Source of the DNA: Apium graveolens
Lineage: Eukaryota; Streptophyta; Magnoliopsida; Apiales; Apiaceae
Length of the DNA stretch: 64,000 nucleotides
Assembly (NCBI RefSeq): GCF_009905375.1
Contig: NC_133655.1
Coordinates: 165,562,967 to 165,626,966, forward strand
Direction: 5' to 3'
Shown here: in pieces, positions 12,115-22,859 of the stretch
Layout: each line of letters starts with the position of its first letter
Numbering within the stretch: position 1 is the stretch's first letter
The notes under the pieces: model-generated
The model's database searches: none
What the model was told of the DNA's origin: nothing
What the model saw: the letters and a program-made list of their open reading frames with translations, nothing else
Made by a program: the position numbers and the translations under genes

Positions 12115-15100
12115 CTAATGAAACAAAACAAAACTAGACAGATTTAGAAAAGAACCTGAAACCATTCCAAGTTCATTTACCAATCTTGTAAAGGTGGCAT
12201 CACACAGTGGTTTTGTGAAGATATCTACTAGTTGTTGATCTGTTGGAACAAAGTGCAATTCCACTGTACCTTCATCCACATGTTCCCTTATGAAGTGGTA
12301 CCTGATGCTGATGTGCTTTGTCATAGAGTGTTGAACTGGATTACCTGTCATAGCAATAGCACTTTGATTATCACAGTAAATAGAGATTTTGAAATAAGTT
12401 AACCCATAATCCAGTAACTGATTCTTCATCCAAAGAATCTGTGCACAACAGCTTCCTGCAGCAATATACTCTGCTTCTGTAGTTGATGTGGAAATTGACT
12501 TTCATTTCTTGCTGAACCAAGAAACCAATCTGCCTCCAAGAAATTGGCAGCTTCCACTTATGCTTTTCCTGTCAATTTTGCAACTTGCAAAATCTGCATC
12601 TGAGTAACCTATTAGTTTAAAATCTGATTCTCTAGGATACCACAATCCCAGATCAGCTGTTCCTTTAAGATACTTAAAGATTCTTTTCACAGCTGTTAAG
12701 TGAGGTTCTCTTGGATCTGCTTGAAATCTTGCACAAAGACAAGTAGCATACATGATATCAGGTCTACTAGCAGTTAGATAGAGTAGAGAGCCAATCATAC
12801 CTCTGGAATCAGTAATATCTACTGATTTACCAGTATCCTTATCCAGTTTTGTTGCAGTGGCCATGGGAGTGGATGTACTTGAACAATCTTGCATTCCGAA
12901 TTTCTTTAGCAAGTTTCTGGTGTACTTAGTTTGACAAATAAAAGTGCCTTCTTCATTCTGCTTGACTTGAAGGCCCATAAAATAGCTAAGTTCCCCCATC
13001 ATACTCATCTGATATCTTGACTGCATCAGTTTGGCAAACTTCTTGCAAAGTCTGTCATTTGTAGACCCAAAAATGATATCATCAACATAAATCTGGACGA
13101 GAAGTAAGTCCTTTCCATGGTTGAGGTAGAACAGTGTTTTATCTATTGTTCCTCTGTTGAATCCACTTTCCAGAAGAAACTGAGCTAAAGTCTCATACCA
13201 TGCTCTAGGAGCTTGCTTAAGTCCATAAAGTGCTTTATCAAGCCTGTAGACATAATCTAGATATTTGGAATCTACAAAGCCTGGAGGTTGTTCAACATAT
13301 ACTTTCTCCTCCAATTCTCCATTGAGAAAAGCACTTTTCACATCCATTTGAAAGACAGTAAACTTTTTGTGAGCAGCATAAGCCAAAAATATCCTTATGG
13401 CTTCTAACCTAGCAACTGGTGCAAATGTTTCATCATAGTCAATTCCCTCCTGTTGAGAATATCCTTTTGTAACCAGCCTTGCCTTATTCCTTGTAATTAT
13501 GCCATCACTGTCAGTTTTGTTTCTGAATACCCACTTTGTACCAACAACAGATCTATTCTTTGGTCTTGGCACTAGGGTCCAGACTTTGTTTCTTTCAAAC
13601 TCATTTAACTCTTCCTGCATTGCTTGCACCCAATCAGCATCTTGAAGAGCTTCTTCCACTTTCTTTGGCTCAGTCTGAGAGAGAAAAGAATTGTAAAGAC
13701 ATTCATTTGAAGTACCTGTTCTAGTTCTGACACCTGCATCAGGATTTCCAATTATCAAATCAGGTGTATGTGACTTTGTCCACTTCCTTGCAGATGGAAG
13801 TTTTTCTCTAGAACTGGATGCTCCCCCATGATCCATGATGTCTTCATTTTCATTTTCTGATGCTCCCCCTGAAACTATGCTCACTGAGTTGGATTCTTCA
13901 GAATTTAGATTTTCAGCACTATCAGAACTTGGCTTATCAGAACTTGACGAATCAGAACTTGAAGAGCCAGATGTATGTTCTGATGTTTCTTGAGATGTGG
14001 TAGGATCTTGAGTATGCCCCCCCTGCATTGGTGCATCTTCCTTTGACGTAGTCACCACAGTTTCAATAACATCAGAGTTTAATCCATCAGAGTTCACAGT
14101 ATCAGGACTTAGACTGTCAGGATTTTTAGTATCAGAATTTGAGTCTTCATTTTCAAATCTCAGCTGATCATGATCAATGAAATCTTCAAGACCAGTAATC
14201 TTCTTGTCATCAAAAGAGACATTGATAGATTCCATGACCACTTTTGTTCTTAAATTATAGACTCTGAAGGCTTTTGTGGAAAGTGGATATCCAACAAAGA
14301 TTCCTTCATCAGCTTTTAGATCAAACTTGGATAGATGTTCAGGATAAGTCTTGAGAACAAAATACTTGCATCCAAATACATGAATGTACTTCAGATTTGG
14401 CTTCTTTTTCTTCACCATCTCATATGGTGTTTTTCCATGCTTGTTAATAAGTGTTGCATTTTGAGTAAAACAAGCAGTCTGCACAGCTTCAGCCTAGAAA
14501 TAGGTTGGAAGCTTTGCTTCTTTAAGCATTGTACGTGCAGCTTCAATGAGAGTTCTATTCTTCCTTTCAACAACTCCATTTTGCTGTGGAGTTCCAGGAG
14601 CAGAAAATTCCTGCTTTATTCCATGGTTTTTGTAGAACTCTTCCATCATCAAATTCTTGAACTCAGTGCCATTATCACTCCTTAAGATTTTCACAGAATC
14701 TTTAAGCAATTTATCCAGATGTTTGACATGATCAATCAAGATAGATGCAGTTTCACTTTTTGTATGCAAGAAATACACCCATGTGTATCTGGTGAACTCA
14801 TCCACTATGACCAACGCATACTTCTTCTTTGCAATAGACATGACATTCACTGGACCAAATAGATCAACATGTAATAGATGATAAGGCTCAAGAATTGATG
14901 ATTCAGTCTTGCTCTTGAATGAAGATTTTCTTTGTTTGACCTTCTGACATGAATCACAAAGATCATCAGGAGCAAATACTGACTTTGGCAATCCCCTCAC
15001 AAGATCTTTCTTGACCAGTTCATTTATATTGTTGAAATTTAAATGAGAGAGTTTCTTGTGCCAATTCTAGCTTTCTTCAATTGATGCTCTACTCATCAAA

Positions 15101-15483
15101 CAGATTGCAGAACCATCAGTACTTGTTGAAAGCTTAGCTTCATAAATGTTACCACGCCTGTATCCCTTCAGAACAACTTTGCCTTTAGATTTACTCACAA
15201 TTTCACAGTGTTCTTCAAAGAAATCAACATGATAACCTCTGTCACAGATTTGACTTATACTCAGCAGATTGTGTTTAAGTCCTGAGACCAGAGCTACTTC
15301 TTTAATTATGACATTCCCAAGATTGATATTGCCATATCCCAATGTTTTTCCAATATTGCCATCTCCATAGGAAACACTTGGGCTAGCTTCTCCACAAAGT
15401 CTGATAGCAGGGCCTTATTTCCAGTCATATGTCCTGAATATCCACTGTCCAGAACTAGAATATTTTTCCTGTTGCCCTGCAAT
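12115..15483 (-). pseudogene. Pol of element G, downstream copy: protease, integrase, RT, RNase H
   Basis: Protease motif DSGYSGHMTG begins at about 15460. Integrase shows the zinc-binding part (WHKKLSHLNF, LCDSCQKVK) and the DDE core (HVDLFGP, ILRSDNGTEF, QQNGVVERKNRT). RT carries [18 protein letters not shown] and the catalytic [10 protein letters not shown]. RNase H reads ISIYCDNQSAIAMTGNP and RYHFIREHV, ending at 12115. Lesions are a 1-base deletion in protease near 15386-15392, stops at 15067-15069 and 14494-14496 (both TGG to TAG against the other copy), and a TGA at 12502-12504. An [17 protein letters not shown] low-complexity linker joins integrase and RT. The 5' part lies within the second unit of a tandem duplication, so this pol lacks a directly preceding complete gag. 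Confidence 0.85.
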
Positions 15484-16352
15484 CACAAAGACCACTAATT
15501 ATTAGTTTTAAGGACCCAGACTTGCTTGGATCCTTTGGTCTTATTAAGTTTGTTAACATTTGCAGCGGATTTAGCATCAGAGTTTATGTTAACATTTTTC
15601 TTTTCAGAACTTACATTATCAGACTTTGAATCAGAATTTACACTAGAAGGAACAATGGAAACTTTCTTCAAAGAAGGTTTTATTTGATAATAATCATAGT
15701 ACAAACTATTATATTCCTTAAAAGTATAAATGGAATGCCATAAACTACCACAATGAAAACAAGGATTTTGTGGTTTGTATCTAACAGACTGACTCTTAAT
15801 TCCTGATTTTGAAGGTAAGGAGTTAATATTCTTATTCTTCCTGCAAAAAGAAGCCAGATGATTAGAACTTCCACAGTTATGACATGTTTTCCTAGGAGCA
15901 TCAGAAACAGGTTTATAATTATTGCTTTTATTCACACCATCCTTTCCATTCCTATTTTTCCTAGGTGATTTTACCTTATTTGCATTCTTAACATCTTTCA
16001 GCTTATACTTAAGCTGCTTCTTTGTCATTAAGCCTATGTTTACTTCAGTTGTCTTTTCCTGTTTTAGTTTGTCAGAAGTTAATTCCTCTTTAACTTCTGA
16101 TTTCTCATTTTCAGACTTTACAGTTACAAACTTAACAGGTTTTAACTTTGGCTTTTGCTTAACAACATGCTTAATTTCTTTAGTTCCTTTATCATTCTTA
16201 TCCTCTCCATAACCTATGCCCTCTTTCCAGTTTCCACTACTTAGCAAATTTTGAGTTGTTTTTCCAGAATTAGTCCAAGTTCTGATAATCTCTCTTTCCT
16301 TTTCTAACTCAGTTTTTAGAGATTCATTCATTTTTAGCACTTCATCCCTAAC
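13644..16352 (-). repeat. Tandem duplication in G, downstream unit (2.7 kb)
   Basis: This unit runs from the middle of gag (VRDEVLKMNESLK) through protease and integrase to the linker before RT ([11 protein letters not shown]). It aligns over its full length with 16358-19067, with mostly scattered single-base differences by eye. The edges are clear. Up to 16352 the sequence follows gag (CCCTAAC). From 16358 it follows the integrase end (GAAGAGCTTCTTCC), as at 13644. Five bases (TCTTA) lie between the units. Confidence 0.9.
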
Positions 16353-18197
16353 TCTTAGAAGAGCTTCTTCCACTTTCTTTGGCTCAGTCTGAGAGAGAAA
16401 AGAATTATAAAGACATTCATTTGAAGTACCTGTTCTAGTTCTGACACCTGCATCAGGATTTCCAATTATCAAATCAGGTGTATGTGACTTTGTCCACTTC
16501 CTTGCAGATGAAAGGTTTTCTCTAGAACTGGATGCTCCCCCATGATCCATGCTGTCTTCATTTTCATTTTCTGATACTCCCCCTGAAACTATGCTCTCTG
16601 AGTTGGATTCTTCAGAATTTAGATTTTCAGCACTATCAGAACTTGGCTTATCAGAACTTGACGAATCAGAACTTGAAGGGCCAGATGTATGTTCAGATGT
16701 TTCTTGAGATGTGGTAGGATCTTGAGTATGCTCCCCCTGCATTGGTGCATCTTCCTTTGACGTAGTCACCACAGTTTCAATAACATCAGAGTTTAATCCA
16801 TCAGAGTTTACAGTATCAGGACTTAGACTGTCAGGATTTTTAGTATCAGAATTTGAGTCTTCATTTTCAAATCTCAACTGATCATGATCAATGAAATCTT
16901 CAAGACCAGTAATCTTCTTGTCATCAAAAGAGACATTGATAGATTCCATGACCACTTTTGTTCTCAAATTATAGACTCTGAAGGCTTTTGTGGAGAGTGG
17001 ATATCCAACAAAGATTCCTTCATCAGCTTTTAGATCAAACTTGGATAGCTGTTCAGGATGAGTCTTGAGAACAAAACACTTGCATCCAAATACATGAATG
17101 TACTTCAGATTTGGCTTCTTTTTCTTCACCATCTCATATGGTGTTTTTCCATGCTTGTTAATAAGTGTTGCATTTTGAGTAAAACAAGCAGTCTGCACAG
17201 CTTCAGCCCAGAAATAGGTTGGAAGCTTTGCTTCTTTAAGCATTGTACGTGCAGCTTCAATGAGAGTTCTATTCTTCCTTTCAACAACTCCATTTTGCTG
17301 TGGAGTTCCAGGAGCAGAAAATTCCTGCTTTATTCCATGGTTTTTGCAGAACTCTTCTATCATCAAATTCTTGAACTCAGTGCCATTATCACTCCTTAAG
17401 ATTTTCACAGAATCTTTAAGCAATTTATCCAGATGTTTGACATGATCAATCAAGATAGATGCAGTTTCACTTTTTGTGTGCAAGAAATACACCCATGTGT
17501 ATCTGGTGAACTCATCCACTATGACCAACGCATACTTCTTCTTTGCAATAGACATGACATTCACTGGACCAAATAGATCAACATGTAATAGATGATAAGG
17601 CTCAAGAATTGATGATTCAGTCTTGCTCTTGAATGAAGATTTTCTTTGTTTGACCTTCTGACATGAATCACAAAGACCATCAGGAGCAAATACTGACTTT
17701 GGCAATCCTCTCACAAGATCTTTCTTGACCAGTTCATTTATATTGTTGAAATTTAAATGAGAGAGTTTCTTGTGCCAATTCCAGCTTTCTTCAATTGATG
17801 CTCTACTCATCAGACAGATTGCAGAACCATCAGTACTTGTTGAAAGCTTAGCTTCATAAATGTTACCACGCCTGTATCCTTTCAGAACAACTTTTCCTTT
17901 AGATTTACTCACAATTTCACAGTGTTCTTCAAAGAAATCAACATGATAACCTCTGTCACAGATTTGACTTATACTCAGCAGATTGTGTTTAAGTCCTGAG
18001 ACCAGAGCTACTTCTTTAATTATGACATTCCCAAGATTGATATTGCCATATCCCAATGTTTTTCCAATATTGTCATCTCCATAGGAAACACTTGGGCCAG
18101 CTTTCTCCACAAAGTCTGATAGCAGGGCCTTATTTCCAGTCATATGTCCTGAACATCCACTGTCCAGAACTAGAATATTTTTCCTATTGCCCTGCAA
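15495..18197 (-). pseudogene. Permuted fusion ORF of G: protease-integrase joined to the C-terminal part of Gag
   Basis: An uninterrupted frame of 900 codons with a non-ATG beginning (TTG CAG GGC). Residues about 8-20 hold the protease motif DSGCSGHMTG. The integrase zinc-binding part (NWHKKLSHLNF, CDSCQKVK) and DDE core (DLFGP, RSDNGTEF, NGVVERKN) follow, then a serine-rich linker. At the duplication junction (near 16352) ...KKVEEAL runs straight into VRDEVLKMNE of Gag. After this come a lysine-rich region and two CCHC-like knuckles (CHNCGSSNHLASFC and CFHCGSLWHSIYTF, the last imperfect). It ends in a TAG at 15495. The order is thus circularly permuted relative to a normal polyprotein. Translation would need readthrough from gag across stops at 18198-18212. 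It is likely a by-product of the duplication rather than a selected gene. Confidence 0.8.
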
Positions 18198-19067
18198 TCA
18201 CAAAGACTACTAATTATTAGTTTTAAGGACCCAGACTTGCTTGGATCCTTTGGTCTTATTAAGTTTGTTAACATTTGCAGCGGATTTAGCATCAGAGTTT
18301 ATGTTAACATTTTTCTTTTCAGAACTTACATTATCAGACTTTGAATCAAAATTTACACTAGAAGGAACAATGGAAACTTTCTTTAAAGAAGGTTATATTT
18401 GATAATAATCATAGTACAAACTATGATATTCCTTACAAGTATAAATGGAATGCCATAAACTACCACAATGAAAACAAGGATTTTGTGGTTTGTATCTAAC
18501 AGACTGACTCTTAACTCCTGATTTTGAAGGTAAGGAGTTAATATTCTTATTCTCCCTGCAAAAAGAAGCCAGATGATTAGAACTTCCACAGTTATGACAT
18601 GTTTTCCTAGGAGCATCAGGAACAGGTTTATAATTATTGCTTTTATTTACACCTTCCTTTCCATTCCTATTTTTCCTAGGTGATTTTACCTTGTTTGCAT
18701 TTTTAACATCTTTCAGCTTATGCTTAAACTGCTTCTTTGTCATTAAGCCTATGTTTACTTCAGTTGTCTTTTCCTGTTTTAGTTTGTCAGAAGTTAATTC
18801 CTCTTTACCTTCTGATTTCTCATTTTCAGACTTTACAGTTACAAACTTAACAGGTTTTAACTTTGGCTTTTGCTTAACAACAGGCTTAATTTCTTCAGTT
18901 CCTTTATCATTCTTATCCTCTCCATAACCTATGCCCTCTTTCCAGTTTACACTACTTAGCAAATTTTGAGTTGTTTTGCCAGAATTAGTCCAAGTTCTGA
19001 TAATCTCTCTTTCCTTTTCTAACTCAGTTTTTAGAGATTCATTCATTTTTAGCACTTCATCCCTAAC
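16358..19067 (-). repeat. Tandem duplication in G, upstream unit (2.7 kb)
   Basis: Direct copy of 13644-16352. This unit keeps the protease-integrase frame open, whereas the other has a frameshift and two stops in it. Conversely it has a TAA at 18393-18395 in the gag end where the other copy has a lysine codon. Such complementary lesions show that both units have drifted since the duplication. Confidence 0.9.
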
Positions 19068-20546
19068 ATAGAAAGCATCATCTCTATCCTTCTGAGTTTG
19101 ATGAAACATGACTAACTCTTTTTCTAAGAAATCATTTCTTTTCTTAAAAGCAAGATTTTCAGAAGTTAATCTTTCACATGTTAAACTTTGATCTCTATAA
19201 CTAACAAACATGGTTTTAAGATATCTTCTCAACTTATTAATATCATCAGTATGAAAAGCATAAGTAGTCTGAGGTACCTTTGTTTCAGCAACTTCAGAAC
19301 TGCTCTCAGCACTTTCTTTATCAGCATTTGCCATTAATGTATAGTTCTCCTCACTTTCAGAGTCTGAGGTGTGTGTCCAGCTTTTCTGCTTTGTGACAAG
19401 AGCCTTGCCTTTGTCACCCTTTACCATTTTGCAATTAGGAGATATGTGGCCTTTCTCACCACAGTTATAGCATTTAACATTGGTATAATCTCCTCTGTCA
19501 AACTTTCCTCCTCTGCCTTCAGATCTTCTAAAATTCTTCTTATCAGAACTTATGCCTTTCCTGGAAAACTTCTTTCCCTTCCTGAACTTCCTGTATGCAA
19601 TCTTTGTGATTCCTTTCACCATAAGAGCACACAGCTTCATCATCTCCTCATCAGCATCAGTTTCAGGCAAGCTTTCAGAATCTGAGTCATCATCACTTTC
19701 AAAACTTGATGACTCAGTATCAGACTTTATAACAAGAGCTTTACCCTTGTCTTTCCTTGAGGAAGCTGCTTTGGGGGATTCTTCTTCAGCCTTAAGAGCA
19801 ACGGTCCTTGACTTTCCTCCTTTCCTCTTGCTTCTTTGTTCCATCCCAAGTTCATGAGTCTTGAGCATTCCATAGATTTCATCAAGAGTTGTTTCATCAA
19901 GATTGTAGTTGTCTCTTATTATTGTTGCCTTCAAATCCTAGCATTCAGGAAGAGCTAACAGGAATTTAAGGTTTGAATCTTCAAGATCATACTCTTTATC
20001 AACCAATGAAAAATCATTCAAAAGTTTGACAAATCTATCATATAAATCATTCAATGACTCATTAGTCATTGAGTCAAAGTGTTCATACTCTTGAGTGAGT
20101 ATTGTCTTCCTGTTCTTCTTAATTGTGTCAGTTCCCTGACACCTTGTTTCCAGAGCATCCCATATCTCCTTAGCAGTCTTGCAGTTAATTACCCTGTTTG
20201 ACATTACATTATCAATGGCACTATGCAGTAAGTGTCGTACCTTAGCATCCTTAGCAATTGATGCTATATCTTCAGCAGTATAATCACTCTTTTCCTTTGG
20301 TACAGTCTTTGCTGCTTCACCTGCAACTGCAACAGCAAGCTTGGTTGGTTTGTGAGGCCCTTCCTTGATTCTATCAAGGTATTCTAGATCTGTTGCTTCC
20401 AGGAACATGGTCATCCTTACCTTCCATATGGGATATTCAGATGGTCTCAGTATGGGAACTCTAATGGTCTCATACCGACTCTGAATTTGTGTCTTTGGTG
20501 GTTCCTCAGTTTTGGTAGGCTTAGTTGGAGTTTCTATGTCAGACAT
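18393..20546 (-). pseudogene. Gag of element G, one internal stop
   Basis: ATG at 20546 (MSDIETPTKPTK). The N-terminal part has the copia Gag signature RVPILRPSEYPIWKVRM, then EIWDALETRCQGTDTIKKN and QEYEHFDSMTNESLNDLYDRF. An in-frame TAG at 19938-19940 replaces the W expected in LPECWDLKATIIRDNY. The frame continues with ETTLDEIYGMLKTHELGMEQ, an acidic serine-rich stretch, the CCHC knuckle CYNCGEKGHISPNCK, a helical segment (RDQSLTCERLTSENLAFKK), then a lysine-rich C-terminal part with two more CCHC-like knuckles, to a TAA at 18393. The frame then stays open to a TAG at 18210-18212. Large multi-knuckle Gags are typical of SIRE/Maximus. It would assemble the virus-like particle and bind element RNA in the cytoplasm. 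Confidence 0.85.
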
Positions 20547-20588
20547 GATTGTGTTTGGATCTTTAACTGTATGTGTGTTAACAGATAG

Positions 20589-20600
20589 GCTCTAATACCA
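20589..20600 (-). other. Primer-binding site of G (initiator tRNA-Met type)
   Basis: The minus strand reads TGGTATTAGAGC two bases downstream of the LTR end. This matches the TGGTATCAGAGC complement of plant initiator tRNA-Met at 11 of 12 positions. Confidence 0.75.
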
Positions 20601-20602
20601 CT

Positions 20603-21210
20603 TGTTAGGTCACACACACTGTAGAGGGGGTGAATATAGTGTATAATACAATCAAATCGAACTTTAATATCTTAAGTAACAGAAAACAAACTTTATTGAA
20701 ACAATAAACTCTGTTACAGTATGGAACTGTTACCTCTCAGTGATGAACAAATATCACGAGATCTACTAGGGTTACAATGAATAATCTTCTCGAATATAAC
20801 ACTTATAGTGTAAACCCTATGTATGTGTTTATATACTACACGCTTACAAGATAATCGCTAATTGATATGGAATATAATTCTGCTTCCTAAAATATATCAA
20901 TCAAATATCTTTTCTTCCAAGTATTCCATTCTTCACGGAACTCCTTCTTCATGCATATCTCTTCTTATGTTTATCTTGATCTTCTTTCCTTTAATCAGCT
21001 ACTGTCCTTATCTGATCGTCCTTCAGCACTTATGTTCTGATATCTAACTTCTGATGATTATCTCCTGATAATATAAGTACTGATATCCTTAAGTCCTGAC
21101 TTCCAGTATAAGTACTGATCAACGGTTAAGTACTGATTTGTCCTGTTAAGTAAGATCTGAAATCTAAACATAAATTATATTAGCCATGACATTATCAAAT
21201 ATATCTAACA
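20603..21210 (-). repeat. 5' LTR of element G (608 bp)
   Basis: On the minus strand it begins TGTTAGATATATTTGATAAT and ends ...GTGACCTAACA next to the primer site. A TATATAAA box lies at 20828-20835 on the minus strand, so transcription would start about 30 bases on, inside the LTR, as expected for an R boundary. The U3 part has repeated CAGTACTTA/CAGGACTTA-like words. The LTR is clearly homologous to that of element H on the other strand. Confidence 0.85.
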
Positions 21211-21211
21211 T

Positions 21212-22126
21212 GATAATCTTGTTCAGAATAAAGGACAACAAGGTACAGAAGAAACAATAAATTCTGATCAAGCTATCAAGATATCAACTACTGACAATGC
21301 TCAAGTTGATTTGAAGAAAATGACAATTGTTGATAAGAAGAAGCTATTATGGAAGAAAGCTACTCCAGTTGAACCAAAATCCAATCTCATGATTAATCAA
21401 CTCACTACATTTGGGTTGAGAGCCAAGCAACCTAGAGATAGAGCTGGATTAGGTTCTGACGAAGAGAAGAGTCAAACAGGAGTAGAGGTTACTCTAAGAG
21501 ATCCTTTCATGTTGATAGATAAACCATATGAACAAATCAAACAAAGGCACCTTGACAAGGTGTTGTCTGCTCAAATTGTGATAGATGCTCATGACAAAGA
21601 GAATCTAAAAGAGAAATTGATCTTATTTCTCAATGATGGAAGGACTTATAGACTAGCTGATACTATTGTATTAAAGAAGTCTGTCAGAGAGCTTCAACAT
21701 ATTCACTATCTTCTGGAAGTAAAATATGATGTTACAAGAAGATGGTTAGAATACATTTTGAAGGCTATAAGAGATCTATTCAGAATCTCTGGTACAAAGA
21801 CTTTTCATTACAGTCCAATGATTACTGAAGGTGATGGAAGAGAAATTCCTATGTTGAAGAATTCTGCTAAGGTGGAAGTTATTCTGAAAGGAAGATGCTT
21901 ATGTTATAATGAAAAATCTTCACATCCTAAGGTTATCATACTTGGTGATGGACTTGAAAGAACATCCATTCAAGCTCTCTGAACATCCATTTATCAAATT
22001 GGTGATAGTAAAGAAGAAGAATTGATGCACGTCAAAGCACAGTTAGCTGAAGTTCTGAGGAAACCTGAAGATAATTTGATAAATGATTTTGTTAAGAATC
22101 ATTATGGATTCAGATTGATTCGGTGA
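21212..22126 (+). pseudogene. C-terminal part of the SIRE-type extra ORF in element H
   Basis: The frame is open from the G junction (DNLVQNKGQQGTEETINSDQ) to a TGA at 21980-21982. It then continues in the same frame (IYQIGDSKEEELMHVKAQLAEV) to a TGA at 22124-22126, so there is one nonsense change. Readable segments are RDPFMLIDKPYEQIKQRHLDK, VIDAHDKENLKEKLILF and QHIHYLLEVKYDVTRRWLEY, mostly charged and probably helical. It lacks a start because G is inserted upstream. The N-terminal counterpart is probably the kind of protein seen at 9046-9709 in G, although the two do not overlap here, so their unity is inferred. Function unknown; no membrane segment seen. Confidence 0.55.
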
Positions 22127-22250
22127 TGTTGGTAAAGCTGGATGTTTTGTAAGTTGTAATTAATAGTCTTATTAAACTCTTATTGCATTTGAACTTAAAT
22201 GTTTTTGACATCATCAAATCTATTAACTTGTACATTCTTGCATAATTTAC

Positions 22251-22264
22251 AAGTTGGGGGAGAT
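22251..22264 (+). other. Polypurine tract of element H
   Basis: AAGTTGGGGGAGAT lies directly before the LTR start TGTTGGATAT. It is the plus-strand priming site expected at this place in an LTR retrotransposon. Confidence 0.8.
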
Positions 22265-22859
22265 TGTTGGATATATTTGAGATGTCATGTCTAATATGTT
22301 TCATGTTTAGTTTTCAGATCTTAACAAATAGGAAATATCAGTTCTTACCGGAATCAGGACTTACTGGAAGTCAGGACTTAAGGATATTAGGACTTAGATT
22401 ATCAGAAGATAATATCAGAAGATGGGTATCAGAACTTAAATACTGGAGGACTAACAGTTAAGGAAGGAAGCTAATTTACAGGAAAGAAGATCGAGACTAA
22501 TACCGAAGAAGATATGCATGGAAAGAGTTAGAGGACTAGAAGAATTATATAAGATATCTGATTGATATATTTTAGTAGATAGAATTATATTCCATATCAA
22601 TTAGAAGTTATCTTGTAACTGTGTGTCTATATAAACACATACATAGTTTTACACTATATATGTTACGATCATCGAGAAGATCATACATTGTAACCTAGCA
22701 GCTCTCATGATATTTGTTCATCACTGAGAGAGGACAGTTCCATTGTAACAGAGTTTATTATATCGAATACATCTATTTTATGTTACTTGTGTTCTAAATC
22801 GATTTGATTGTATTCCATAATGTATTTAACCCCCTTCTACAGTGTTGTGGGACCTAACA
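22265..22859 (+). repeat. 3' LTR of element H (595 bp)
   Basis: Begins TGTTGGATATATTTGAG and ends GGGACCTAACA. TATATAAA at 22628-22635 is the probable TATA box. CAGGACTTA and CAGAACTTA words recur in U3 (22345-22440). Same family as the 20603-21210 LTR of G in reverse orientation. Confidence 0.85.

Larger units (their letters stand above)
9046..21210 (-). mobile_element. Element G: SIRE/Maximus-like Ty1/copia element, 5' LTR to extra ORF
   Basis: On the minus strand the order is: 5' LTR (21210-20603), a tRNA-Met-type primer site, gag, protease-integrase, a second copy of gag-end plus protease-integrase, RT-RNase H, then two further ORFs, each with its own TATA-like element. Protease, integrase and RT in that order define Ty1/copia. 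The long gag with several zinc knuckles and the extra 3' coding region fit the SIRE/Maximus lineage. Element A inserted into the last ORF, so G's 3' end and 3' LTR lie beyond the left edge. G is inserted in element H, of the same family but opposite direction. Confidence 0.85.
21211..22859 (+). mobile_element. Element H: SIRE-like copia element, 3' end only
   Basis: The 3' end of an extra ORF, an untranslated region, a polypurine tract and a 595 bp 3' LTR, all on the plus strand. It is interrupted at its left by the 5' LTR of G. The LTR is of the same family as G's, so a member of one family inserted into another, head to head. H's right end cuts the antisense ORF of element I, so H is younger than I. 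Confidence 0.8.

Noticed and set aside
20603..22859. The LTRs of G and H as a pair bounding one small element.
   Set aside because: They are in opposite orientation, and each has its own internal neighbour (primer site of G, polypurine tract of H).
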